Below, in pieces: positions 1 to 6,415 of a DNA stretch of 16,047 nt; within the stretch, counting starts at the first letter, position 1, and each line of letters opens with the position of its first letter. A model generated the notes under the pieces. It had not been told where the DNA came from. It saw only the letters and a program-made list of their open reading frames with translations, and did not search any database. Source of the stretch: Planctomycetota bacterium (GTDB taxonomy: Bacteria > Planctomycetota > UBA8742 > SKZP01 > JAIOTL01); NCBI GenBank assembly GCA_021106775.1, contig JAIOTL010000324.1, positions 1 through 16,047 on the forward strand, written 5' to 3'. Position numbers and translations under genes: made by a program.

Positions 1-1953
1 GCAACCGATGAGGTGCTAATGCGGGTTTTTACGACAAGACCTGACACGGTTTATGGCGTAACCTTTATGGCAATTGCTCCTGAGCATCCCATCGTTGAGG
101 AACTGTTGACCAGCAAGGAAAACGTGCTGACGGACGCGCAGAAGGCAGAAGTTAGAACGTTTATCCAGGATGTACGCGCGCAAAGTGCGTTTGAACGTGA
201 GAGCGAAGCTGGCGAGAAAAAGGGCATGTTCATCGGTAGATACGTGCATAACCCGCTGTACCCCGATGACAAACGCTTCGATATCCCTGTGTACGTTGGA
301 AATTATGTGCTGATGTACGGCACGGGCTTGGTGATGGCTGTTCCCGCGCATGACCAGCGTGATTTTGAATTTGCAAAAAAGAAGAACCTGCGCATGATTC
401 AGGTTATTGTGCCACCAACGTCTGCGATGGAGGAATTCCCTGTATCTATTGATGACTGGACTGCAGCGTTTACAGGTGAAGGAATTTCAGTAAATTCAAC
501 TGATGAAGCGCATAACGCGCTGGCAACATCGGATATGAAGGATGCTGTTGCAGACAAACTCAGCGAAATCGAACGCGGCGGGAAGACAATCACATATCGG
601 CTGCGGGATTGGCTGATTTCACGTCAGCGATACTGGGGCTGCCCAATTCCCATGGTTTATTGCGACGATTGCGGTGTGCAGAAGGTTTCAGATGAGGATT
701 TGCCGGTGATGCTGCCCATGGACATTGAATTCAAAGGGCTAAAAGGTAATCCGCTTGAAGCAAGCCAGAATTTTCAGAAAGTAAAATGTCCGAAATGCGG
801 CAAACCCGCCCGTCGCGAGACTGACACGATGGATACATTCGTGGATTCAAGCTGGTACTTCCTGCGCTATCTCGACTCGAAAAACACAGATAAAATTTTC
901 GATGCAAAGAAGATTGAATACTGGATGTCGGTTGACCAGTACATCGGCGGGATTGAACATGCGACAGGACACTTGATTTTCGCACGTTTTTTCACGAAAG
1001 TTTTCTCCGACCTCGGATTAATCAACATGCGCGAACCGTTCAAAAAGCTGTTCACACAAGGCATGATACATAAAGAAGCATTCTTCAGCGAAAAGTTGGG
1101 TTTTCTGCGTCCCGACGAAGTTGAAGGTGTGGATTCCGATGGAAAGTATGCTGACAGGGAGGTTTTGCATGCGAAATCTGACAACAGCAGCATCGAAGTG
1201 CGCATGGAGAAAATGTCGAAATCGAAATACAATGTTGTTGACCCAGCATATCTCATTGAGCAGTATGGAGCTGACACCGAGCGGATTTACACGTTGTTTA
1301 TCGGTCCGCCTGCAAAGGATGCGGAATGGCAGGATGACGCGGTTATCGGTTCGCATCGTTTCCTCAAACGCCTGTGGGAGCAAGCAAATTCGCTGATTGA
1401 CATTGTCAATTCACAAGAAACTGAGGATAATCTGAGCGAAAGGTTCAAGAAACTGCAACAGGTTACGCATTTCAGCATGTCGAAAGTTACACACGATTTG
1501 GAGCATGGATTCCATTTTAACACTGCAATTGCACAGATAATGACGCTGTCGAACGAAATACGCGATTCCCTCAGAGGTGCTAACATTGCTGAGTTGAGCG
1601 CAGGTACTAAATTCGCGCTGGCGGAAGCAATCACAACAGCAATCAAGCTGATTGCTCCGATGGCACCGCATTTCGCTGAGGAAATCTGGCAACATTTCGG
1701 TAACGATAAATCGATTTTCACGGAAAAATGGCCTGTTGCTGACGACAAATGGCTGGAGGTCGATGAAATCGAACTCCCAATCCAAATCAACGGCAAAGTT
1801 CGCAGCAAAATCACGGTTTCAGCGGAAACAGATGATGCAGAGGTTGAAAAAATCGCTCTTGCAGACGAAAAGGTACAGAAGAACATCGAAGGTAAAAAGA
1901 TAATTAAATTTATCATCGTCAAGCAAAAAATCATCAACATCATCGTAAAATAA
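1..1953 (+). CDS. leuS: Leucine--tRNA ligase (LeuRS), 5'-truncated by the window edge
   Basis: Charges tRNA-Leu with leucine in the cytoplasm and hydrolyses mischarged tRNA. The frame is open from base 1, so the N-terminus, including the HIGH motif, lies upstream; about 650 residues are visible of the roughly 820-900 usual for the family. Visible in order: the editing (CP1) domain with TTRPDTVYG near visible residues 11-19 and GTGLVMAVPAHDQRDFEF, which contains the conserved editing aspartate; DWLISRQRYWGCPIP returning to the catalytic domain; cysteine pairs (YCDDC and CPKC) typical of the zinc insertion; FVDSSWYFLRYLD; the KMSKS loop at bases 1210-1224; then the helical anticodon-binding domain and the small C-terminal domain (INGKVRSK, ending NIIVK). 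No frameshift or missing key residue is seen. No clear terminator follows, only a palindromic repeat. Confidence 0.97.
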   Translation, partial: ATDEVLMRVFTTRPDTVYGVTFMAIAPEHPIVEELLTSKENVLTDAQKAEVRTFIQDVRAQSAFERESEAGEKKGMFIGRYVHNPLYPDDKRFDIPVYVGNYVLMYGTGLVMAVPAHDQRDFEFAKKKNLRMIQVIVPPTSAMEEFPVSIDDWTAAFTGEGISVNSTDEAHNALATSDMKDAVADKLSEIERGGKTITYRLRDWLISRQRYWGCPIPMVYCDDCGVQKVSDEDLPVMLPMDIEFKGLKGNPLEASQNFQKVKCPKCGKPARRETDTMDTFVDSSWYFLRYLDSKNTDKIFDAKKIEYWMSVDQYIGGIEHATGHLIFARFFTKVFSDLGLINMREPFKKLFTQGMIHKEAFFSEKLGFLRPDEVEGVDSDGKYADREVLHAKSDNSSIEVRMEKMSKSKYNVVDPAYLIEQYGADTERIYTLFIGPPAKDAEWQDDAVIGSHRFLKRLWEQANSLIDIVNSQETEDNLSERFKKLQQVTHFSMSKVTHDLEHGFHFNTAIAQIMTLSNEIRDSLRGANIAELSAGTKFALAEAITTAIKLIAPMAPHFAEEIWQHFGNDKSIFTEKWPVADDKWLEVDEIELPIQINGKVRSKITVSAETDDAEVEKIALADEKVQKNIEGKKIIKFIIVKQKIINIIVK

Positions 1954-1969
1954 TGTATACTGTATAGTT

Positions 1970-2106
1970 GTCATTCCTAACTTGATTGGAATCCAGGGAT
2001 GCAAGCATCCTTTTCTTTCATCCCTGTTGGATGAATAGTAAGTATTAAATACAATTTGCATAGAAGTGCGTTAACTCAGCTGGATTCCCGCTTTCGCGAG
2101 AATGAC
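1970..2106. repeat. MITE-like intergenic palindromic repeat
   Basis: About 137 bp between leuS and the next gene. It starts GTCATTC and ends GAATGAC. Read inward from each end, both arms also share GGAATCCAG about 18-20 bases in, so the ends are imperfect inverted repeats of about 27 bp. The right arm carries a CGCGAAAGCG core (minus-strand reading) that is common in bacterial intergenic repeats. The interior has smaller hairpins, such as GGATGC/GCATCC at 1997-2010 and CAGGGAT/ATCCCTG at 1994-2026. It has no coding capacity, so if mobile it would depend on a transposase elsewhere. No exact target-site duplication is obvious. Confidence 0.6.
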
Positions 2107-2153
2107 ATACTTTTTGATTGATTTCAGTGTTCAGAATTTTGGAGAATGCTAAC

Positions 2154-2609
2154 ATGAAAAAAATGATGTTATTGGTTCTTGTAATTATCGCACTTGTAGT
2201 TGGCTGCGAGGATATGTTAGATAAAAAAACACTGAATAAGAAAAATGAGCTGGTAACAACTACAACCATCAAATGCATGCTACAACCAATACGCGAATAT
2301 GCAAAAAATGAAGAATTCGGCAGATTTCCGGAAGCAGGTGCTGAGCAAGAAGGGAATGGTACAACCCTACTTGTTGAAGTTCTTCGAGACCAGGGATACT
2401 ACTTTTTCTCCGAAAGCATACTAACAAATAATGAGCCGAATCAGCTTGTTGACGGTTGGGGTAATCCAATGCGTTATCGTCCCTGGAAAGGTAAGAAGAA
2501 TAAGGAAGGTGCACACAACAAGCATTCTTATGACCTTTGGTCAGCAGGACCTGACGGGTTGTTTGAAACAGAGGAAGATTATATTACAAACTGGTTAAAG
2601 GTAAAATAA
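2154..2609 (+). CDS. Lipoprotein with a GspG-like (type II secretion pseudopilin) C-terminal domain
   Basis: 151 residues. The ATG at 2154 is chosen because GGAGA at 2141-2145 sits 8 bases upstream and the protein then begins with a lipoprotein signal: MKK, a hydrophobic run, then VVGC with Cys18 as the lipidation site. A TTG start further upstream has no ribosome site. The C-terminal half has the pseudopilin G pattern: LVDGWGNPMRYR, then YDLWSAGPDGLFETEEDY and a closing NW. In GspG this region is the C-terminal domain of the major pseudopilin. Here the usual prepilin peptidase site and N-terminal pilin helix are replaced by a lipobox, so the protein is probably membrane-tethered rather than part of a pseudopilus. 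It precedes three genes for anchored pilin-like proteins. The domain call is fairly secure; the role is unknown. Confidence 0.8.
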   Translation: MKKMMLLVLVIIALVVGCEDMLDKKTLNKKNELVTTTTIKCMLQPIREYAKNEEFGRFPEAGAEQEGNGTTLLVEVLRDQGYYFFSESILTNNEPNQLVDGWGNPMRYRPWKGKKNKEGAHNKHSYDLWSAGPDGLFETEEDYITNWLKVK

Positions 2610-2616
2610 TCAGAAA

Positions 2617-2685
2617 TCAGGTATAGATGAATACAACTCGGAAACAGACGAATATTACGGCAAACTAATTGAAAGGGAATGGTAA
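2617..2685 (+). pseudogene. Relic C-terminal tail of a pilin-like paralogue (relic A)
   Basis: The stretch between the GspG-like lipoprotein gene and the next gene translates, in a frame ending at the TAA at 2683-2685, as SGIDEYNSETDEYYGKLIE followed by a few more residues. This lines up with the tail of the protein encoded at 3533-4060 (EGISKYDSRTNEWSGIFE) and with a second relic at 3416-3523. The common pattern is Y-[ND]-S-x-T-x-E-[WY]-x-G. The frame is closed by TAA at 2602-2604 and has no start codon or ribosome site, so it is not a gene. It looks like the 3' end left behind when a paralogue's body was deleted. Confidence 0.6.
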
Positions 2686-3416
2686 TGGAAAAAAACGAAA
2701 ATAATCAGGCTCATAATAATCATTACGAACAACCTACACCACAGAGTCAGCCTTACAATCCCGATGCTAATGCATATTGGTATCAAGAACCAAATGTTGT
2801 CAGAAAATATGCAAAGGCTCAACCTTGGAGCAAAAAGAAAAAAATAGGTCTTGGATTGTTGATAGCACTTGGTGCTCTTGTTTATATTGGAGGAATGCTA
2901 TTTAGTTTTTACATCCAACGTTATGTTAGAAAACGAGTCCTATCAAACATTGTAAACAATCCAAATATCATTAATACTAACAACTTTAACAACCTCATTA
3001 TACTTCCAGAAAAAGTTCAAACTGAGCTTTGGAATGAAGCTAGGATTGTCTCAACGGAAATTGAAAATGCGATTGAGTCTTATCAAGCAGAAAATGGTAG
3101 CAAAGATTTAACCGGTTTGGATGTTCCAGCGGGAACATTAAGGGAAGGATTCGTGAATGGTTCGCCCTTATTCGATAAATTAAATTTGGATTATAATGCT
3201 CTTGCACAACAGCCGAATTTTGACCCGGGAGATTACTACATATTATTCACTAATAACGGCATAGACGGCAAATACAAAATCGTTTGTGATTCTAAGAAAG
3301 GGATACGCAACGGTAAAGACGGCAATGGTATAAGCTTCAACGTTTTGGTGTATAATCATGATGATGGAAGTATGTATCTTCAAGGATATGAACCTGAAGA
3401 TTTTCCAAAGCGCTGA
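2685..3416 (+). CDS. Membrane-anchored pilin-like protein, paralogue 1 of 3
   Basis: 243 residues from the ATG at 2685, preferred over the ATG at 2679 because AGGGA at 2674-2678 leaves a 6-base spacer only for the second. Residues 1-50 are polar and rich in Asn, Gln and Pro; a Lys cluster precedes one membrane span at about 54-78. The outer part begins with a helix resembling a pilin head helix (VSTEIENAIESYQAENG), followed by the segment shared with the gene at 4073: SKDLTGLDVPAGTL, GFVNGSPLFDKL and CDSKKGIRNGKDGNG. DNA identity with that gene includes a 16-base perfect match (3099-3114 and 4286-4301), so the duplication is fairly recent. There is no prepilin peptidase site. The C-terminus differs from its paralogues. 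Function unknown; probably an inner-membrane protein with an extracytoplasmic domain. Confidence 0.8.
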   Translation: MEKNENNQAHNNHYEQPTPQSQPYNPDANAYWYQEPNVVRKYAKAQPWSKKKKIGLGLLIALGALVYIGGMLFSFYIQRYVRKRVLSNIVNNPNIINTNNFNNLIILPEKVQTELWNEARIVSTEIENAIESYQAENGSKDLTGLDVPAGTLREGFVNGSPLFDKLNLDYNALAQQPNFDPGDYYILFTNNGIDGKYKIVCDSKKGIRNGKDGNGISFNVLVYNHDDGSMYLQGYEPEDFPKR

Positions 3417-3523
3417 TTGATGTATCACGCGACAAAGACAGAGGGAACTCCGGCAATGGTCCAGAAAAGAGCGAAGGCGAATACAACTCTGCAACCGGCG
3501 AATGGACAGGCGATTTAGAATAG
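3416..3523 (+). pseudogene. Relic C-terminal tail of a pilin-like paralogue (relic B)
   Basis: Just after the preceding gene stops, a different frame reads IDVSRDKDRGNSGNGP and then EYNSATGEWTGDLE before TAG at 3521-3523. The first part matches CEASKGKRRGKSGNGP of the protein at 4073-4621 and the last part matches the tail of the protein at 3533-4060. The upstream gene already contains its own copy of this segment (CDSKKGIRNGKDGNG), so the relic is not simply a frameshifted end of that gene; it is the last ~35 codons of another copy. The frame is closed by TGA at 3395 and has no start. The ribosome site of the next gene begins within its stop codon. Confidence 0.65.
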
Positions 3524-3532
3524 GAGTCAGAA

Positions 3533-4060
3533 ATGAATGAACATGAAAAAAATGATTCTGAATTTCAGGAAGCTGTAGAGAAAGCGGTAGAAGAGATTGC
3601 TGCTAAGGGCAATAAGAGAAACAAGCTTATACTGCTTATTCTATTGCTGATTCCTTTATTATATTTAATTTATGGTGTATTTTTTGCTACTTTCCATTGC
3701 AATTGTGGTGCTTGGAATGGTCCTAAAACTGCAGTCAGTACAATAAAAGCTGCAGTTGAAACATACAAAGCTAAACATGATGGAGATTTGAGTAGACTGC
3801 AAAAACTTCCAAGCACATTTGTTAAAGGTTCAGAATTGCTCAAGGAGTTAAGACTTGTTGATGATGCGTTTGAGAATCTGCAATATTCTGACTCAGAGGA
3901 CTACTACTTGATAATCATTGATGGTGAAAATAGTGATAATTTTGTAATTGTATATAATGCCGAGATAGGAACTGGTCAGGGATTGAGTAAAAAGGGGCTT
4001 TCTGAAGGGATTAGCAAATATGATTCTCGAACGAATGAATGGTCTGGAATATTTGAATAA
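3533..4060 (+). CDS. Membrane-anchored pilin-like protein, paralogue 2 of 3
   Basis: 175 residues; ATG at 3533 with AGGAG at 3522-3526 and a 6-base spacer. A charged, probably helical N-terminus (about 1-30, rich in Glu and Lys) precedes one membrane span at about 32-54. HCNCG follows directly, two cysteines its paralogues lack. A pilin-like head helix (TAVSTIKAAVETYKAKHDG) follows, then a beta-rich region with SEDYYLIIIDGE and FVIVYNAEIGTGQG, and the conserved tail YDSRTNEWSGIFE. It is the most divergent of the three paralogues but carries the clearest version of the tail seen in both relics. It is 12 bases from the next gene and probably cotranscribed with it. Function unknown. Confidence 0.8.
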   Translation: MNEHEKNDSEFQEAVEKAVEEIAAKGNKRNKLILLILLLIPLLYLIYGVFFATFHCNCGAWNGPKTAVSTIKAAVETYKAKHDGDLSRLQKLPSTFVKGSELLKELRLVDDAFENLQYSDSEDYYLIIIDGENSDNFVIVYNAEIGTGQGLSKKGLSEGISKYDSRTNEWSGIFE

Positions 4061-4072
4061 AGAGGTGTAGCA

Positions 4073-4621
4073 GTGAATGATGATGTGGAACAACAGAAAC
4101 CAAAAAAGAAAAAAAAGAAATGGGTATTAGTGTTTAAGGGAGTAGTTCTTCTAAACATTTTCTTAGTAGTATTTAACTTGTTATTCTGGTATTCGAGTGA
4201 CAGTCAAGCTAAATTGATGATTGAAGCATTACAAATTTCAGAAATAATCAGTTCTGCTATTGAAGAATATAAAACTCAGATTGACAGCAAAGATTTAACC
4301 GATTTGGATGCACCAGGGGGAACGTTGAATGCTGGTTTTGTAGCTGGTTCGCCTATATTCAACAAGCTTAAATTAACAAATGATGATTTCAACTATCATG
4401 CTAATTTTGATATGGAAGATTTCTCAATCGAATTTGTTAAAAACGGAGGAGACGGCAAGTTCATTGTCGTTTGCGAAGCATCAAAAGGTAAGCGACGTGG
4501 TAAATCAGGAAATGGTCCTGTTTCTGGCTTCTCAGAATATTACCCCACAAAAAAATCACTTTCAGGAAAATTTTTCCCTACTAATTTTCTTAGTTTCCTA
4601 CATGCAAAAAGGAAAAAATAA
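4073..4621 (+). CDS. Membrane-anchored pilin-like protein, paralogue 3 of 3
   Basis: 182 residues from a GTG at 4073, supported by AGAGG at 4061-4065. A Lys-rich stretch (about 10-16) precedes one membrane span at about 17-40. The outer domain starts with a helix (ISEIISSAIEEYKTQ) and continues with SKDLTDLDAPGGTL, GFVAGSPIFNKL, FVKNGGDGKFIVVCEASKG and GKSGNGP, close to the gene at 2685-3416. After SEYYPTKKSLSGKF, which matches the family tail, it runs on for about 15 extra basic and hydrophobic residues ending HAKRKK. That extension may reflect a lost stop codon or small frameshift in an A/T run near 4550-4580. Function unknown. Confidence 0.8.
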   Translation: MNDDVEQQKPKKKKKKWVLVFKGVVLLNIFLVVFNLLFWYSSDSQAKLMIEALQISEIISSAIEEYKTQIDSKDLTDLDAPGGTLNAGFVAGSPIFNKLKLTNDDFNYHANFDMEDFSIEFVKNGGDGKFIVVCEASKGKRRGKSGNGPVSGFSEYYPTKKSLSGKFFPTNFLSFLHAKRKK

Positions 4622-4627
4622 AAGATG

Positions 4628-4655
4628 TTGACATCGTTGGGTCATTTGGTAGATT
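4628..4655 (+). promoter_or_regulatory. Predicted sigma-70-type promoter of the arsenic operon
   Basis: A consensus TTGACA at 4628-4633 is followed after 16 bases by TAGATT at 4650-4655, placing transcription start near 4662, about 20 bases before the arsR start codon. It lies in the only gap between the pilin-like cluster and arsR. The -10 box sits between the arms of the inverted repeat described next, as expected for a repressible promoter. Confidence 0.55.
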
Positions 4656-4673
4656 TGTCGAATGAACTAACGA
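4634..4673. promoter_or_regulatory. Candidate ArsR operator (inverted repeat over the promoter)
   Basis: The left arm TCGTTGGGTCATT (4634-4646) and the reverse complement of the right arm at 4661-4673 (TCGTTAGTTCATT) agree at 11 of 13 positions, separated by 14 bases that hold the -10 box. Family knowledge: ArsR/SmtB repressors bind imperfect inverted repeats overlapping their own promoters. The left arm lies upstream of the predicted start site, so the repeat acts as DNA rather than as an RNA hairpin. The gap between arms is longer than in classic operators of this family, so each arm may instead be one half of two neighbouring sites. Confidence 0.5.
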
Positions 4674-4683
4674 GGGAATATTC

Positions 4684-5064
4684 ATGGATAACATTGACGT
4701 TGAAGTTTACCAGCGCAAAAGTGAGATTTTCAAGGCAATTGCGCACCCAACCCGGCTCATGATTCTTGACTTGCTGAAGCAGTCGGAAAATTGCGTTTCC
4801 GAAATCCAGAAGGAAGTTAATGCTGATTTTTCCACTGTTTCCAAGCATCTGCAGGTTATGAAAGCTGCGGGACTGCTGGAACAACGGCGTGAGAAAAAGC
4901 ACGTTTTTTACAGTCTGCGCGTCCCGTGTATCATGAATTTCATGGGCTGCATCGATGAAATCATTCGCAAAGACCTTGCCGACAGCTCAGCAATTGCCAA
5001 ACGTTGCTGTGGCGTTGATATTATCGAAACTTCAGAAAATCAGCAACGGGGAAACAATGAATAA
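4684..5064 (+). CDS. arsR: ArsR/SmtB-family metalloid-responsive repressor
   Basis: 126 residues; ATG at 4684 with GAGGG at 4672-4676. A winged helix-turn-helix repressor expected to release its operator on binding trivalent arsenic. Residues 14-78 show the fold: IFKAIAHPTRLMILDLL, then the recognition helix region FSTVSKHLQVMKAAGLLEQRREKKHVFYSL with the beta wing. Cysteines are C37, C82, C89 and the adjacent pair C108-C109 near the C-terminus. The classic CxC metal site of the plasmid-type ArsR helix is absent: that position reads ENCVSEIQ. An adjacent C-terminal cysteine pair is the arrangement reported for an ArsR that responds to methylarsenite and controls arsP, which fits the next gene. 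Its 3' end overlaps the permease gene by 8 bases, so they are translationally linked. Confidence 0.9.
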   Translation: MDNIDVEVYQRKSEIFKAIAHPTRLMILDLLKQSENCVSEIQKEVNADFSTVSKHLQVMKAAGLLEQRREKKHVFYSLRVPCIMNFMGCIDEIIRKDLADSSAIAKRCCGVDIIETSENQQRGNNE

Positions 5065-6367
5065 GAAGGAATTGAAGATTCTGATGTGGCTAATTGCCGG
5101 TTTTGTCGCGTTTTATTTCATACCGCTAAATACCGAACGTTTTACATCCGCAATTTACGAAGCGTTGGCTTTGGCGCAGGATTATGCACGTGAGCATGTC
5201 TTGCTTTGTCTGGTGCCTGCGTTTTTCATTGCCGGCGGTATCGCAGCATTTATCAAGCAGAACGCGGTGATGAAATATCTTGGAGCGAATGCGAAAAAGG
5301 TTGTTTCGTACTCGGTCGCTGCGGTTTCAGGCACAATTCTTGCTGTCTGTTCCTGCACGGTTCTGCCGTTGTTCGCAGGGATTTATACAAGAGGTGCGGG
5401 GATTGGTCCTGCGACAGCGTTTCTTTATGCTGGACCTGCGATAAATGTTCTGGCAATCATTCTCACAGCACGGGTTCTGGGTGCGGAAATCGGCGTGGCG
5501 AGGGCGGTTGGTGCAATTGTTTTCAGCATTGTCATCGGACTTTTAATGCATCTGTTCTTTGGCAAAGAAGACAAAAAAGAAGAAGATTTTGTCTTGATGG
5601 AGGATGACAAAAGCACGCCTTTGTACCAGAATGTTTTATTTTTCGCAGCAATGATAATCATACTGGTTTTCGCGAACTGGTCGTCAAAAGTGAATACTGG
5701 CGTATGGGGCACAATTTTTCAGGCGAAATGGTACATCGTTAGTGTTGCTTCTATTGCTTTCGCTGCGATTCTTATCTTCTGGATGCGCATAAAATGGTGG
5801 AAGATTTTGACGCTTTCACTTGCTGTTGTCGGCGTTACAACAATACTTACTATTCTTGACTTTGAGACAATCACCATTCCTACGATTGCTTTTGCTGTCG
5901 GTGCTCTTGGACTTGGAGTAGTTATCATGACAGGAAAGGGTGAAACTCGAGAATGGTTCGACCAAAGCTGGTTTTTCACCAAGCAGATGCTTCCACTTTT
6001 GCTTTTTGGCGTGCTCGCTGCCGGATTTTTGCTTGGCAGACCTGATTTTGAAGGAGCTATCCCATCTGAGTGGATTAATCAATTAGTGGGTGGCAATTCT
6101 GTCTGGTCGAACTTTTTCGCATCAATTGCCGGTGCATTCATGTATTTTGCCACACTCACAGAAGTACCGATTCTGCAGGGTTTGATGAGCAACGGAATGG
6201 GCAAAGGTCCTGCACTTGCACTTTTACTTGCGGGTCCTGCGTTATCACTCCCGAATATGCTGGTAATTCGAAGCATCATGGGAACAAAGAAAACAGCAAT
6301 ATTCGTGTTGCTGGTCATAATAATGGCAACAATTTCAGGTATAATTTTCGGTCAATTATTTACTTAA
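5057..6367 (+). CDS. arsP: ArsP-like permease (PF03773/COG0701 family), probable methylarsenical exporter
   Basis: 436 residues. The ATG at 5057 is used because GGGG at 5048-5051 precedes it and the protein then starts MNKKELK just before the first membrane span; a longer frame back to 4955 would run through arsR. About ten or more hydrophobic spans are visible, with a cytoplasmic acidic/basic loop (KEDKKEEDF) in the middle. The family signature appears twice: CSCTVLPLFAGIYTRGAG and GPATAFLYAGPAINV in the first half (residues ~108-140), and the related GPALALLLAGPALSLPN near the C-terminus, consistent with an internal duplication. Characterised ArsP proteins export trivalent organoarsenicals such as methylarsenite. 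Other members of this broad family are linked to other metals, so the substrate is inferred from arsR upstream and arsM downstream. Confidence 0.85.
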   Translation: MNKKELKILMWLIAGFVAFYFIPLNTERFTSAIYEALALAQDYAREHVLLCLVPAFFIAGGIAAFIKQNAVMKYLGANAKKVVSYSVAAVSGTILAVCSCTVLPLFAGIYTRGAGIGPATAFLYAGPAINVLAIILTARVLGAEIGVARAVGAIVFSIVIGLLMHLFFGKEDKKEEDFVLMEDDKSTPLYQNVLFFAAMIIILVFANWSSKVNTGVWGTIFQAKWYIVSVASIAFAAILIFWMRIKWWKILTLSLAVVGVTTILTILDFETITIPTIAFAVGALGLGVVIMTGKGETREWFDQSWFFTKQMLPLLLFGVLAAGFLLGRPDFEGAIPSEWINQLVGGNSVWSNFFASIAGAFMYFATLTEVPILQGLMSNGMGKGPALALLLAGPALSLPNMLVIRSIMGTKKTAIFVLLVIIMATISGIIFGQLFT

Positions 6368-6369
6368 AT

Positions 6370-6392
6370 TTTTCAGATATTTAGTCTGAAAA
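6370..6392 (+). other. Short intercistronic hairpin
   Basis: TTTTCAGA and TCTGAAAA form a perfect 8-bp stem around a 7-base loop, directly after the permease stop codon and before the ribosome site of arsM. It is A/T-rich and lacks a following T-run, so it is a poor terminator. It could slow 3' decay of the upstream message or partly attenuate transcription into arsM. Confidence 0.4.
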
Positions 6393-6415
6393 TTAATTAC
6401 ACAAAGGAGAAATTG

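Noticed and set aside
1287..1943. Long open frame of 218 codons on the minus strand inside leuS, plus several shorter ones
   Set aside because: It lies wholly antisense to a well-conserved leuS, and its product has no recognisable motif; it is a by-product of leuS codon composition.
2605..2685. Short coding gene in the gap before 2685
   Set aside because: It has no start codon or ribosome site and matches only the tail of a neighbouring family, so it is recorded as a relic.
4955..5056. N-terminal extension of the ArsP-like permease
   Set aside because: It would overlap arsR by over 100 bases, has no ribosome site and adds a stretch with no family likeness; the ATG at 5057 is supported.
6370..6392. 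Intrinsic terminator between the permease and arsM genes
   Set aside because: The stem is A/T-rich and no T-run follows; kept only as an intercistronic hairpin.
6413..6415. TTG as the start of arsM
   Set aside because: The adjacent in-frame ATG at 6416 is a better start codon with good spacing from AAAGGAGA.
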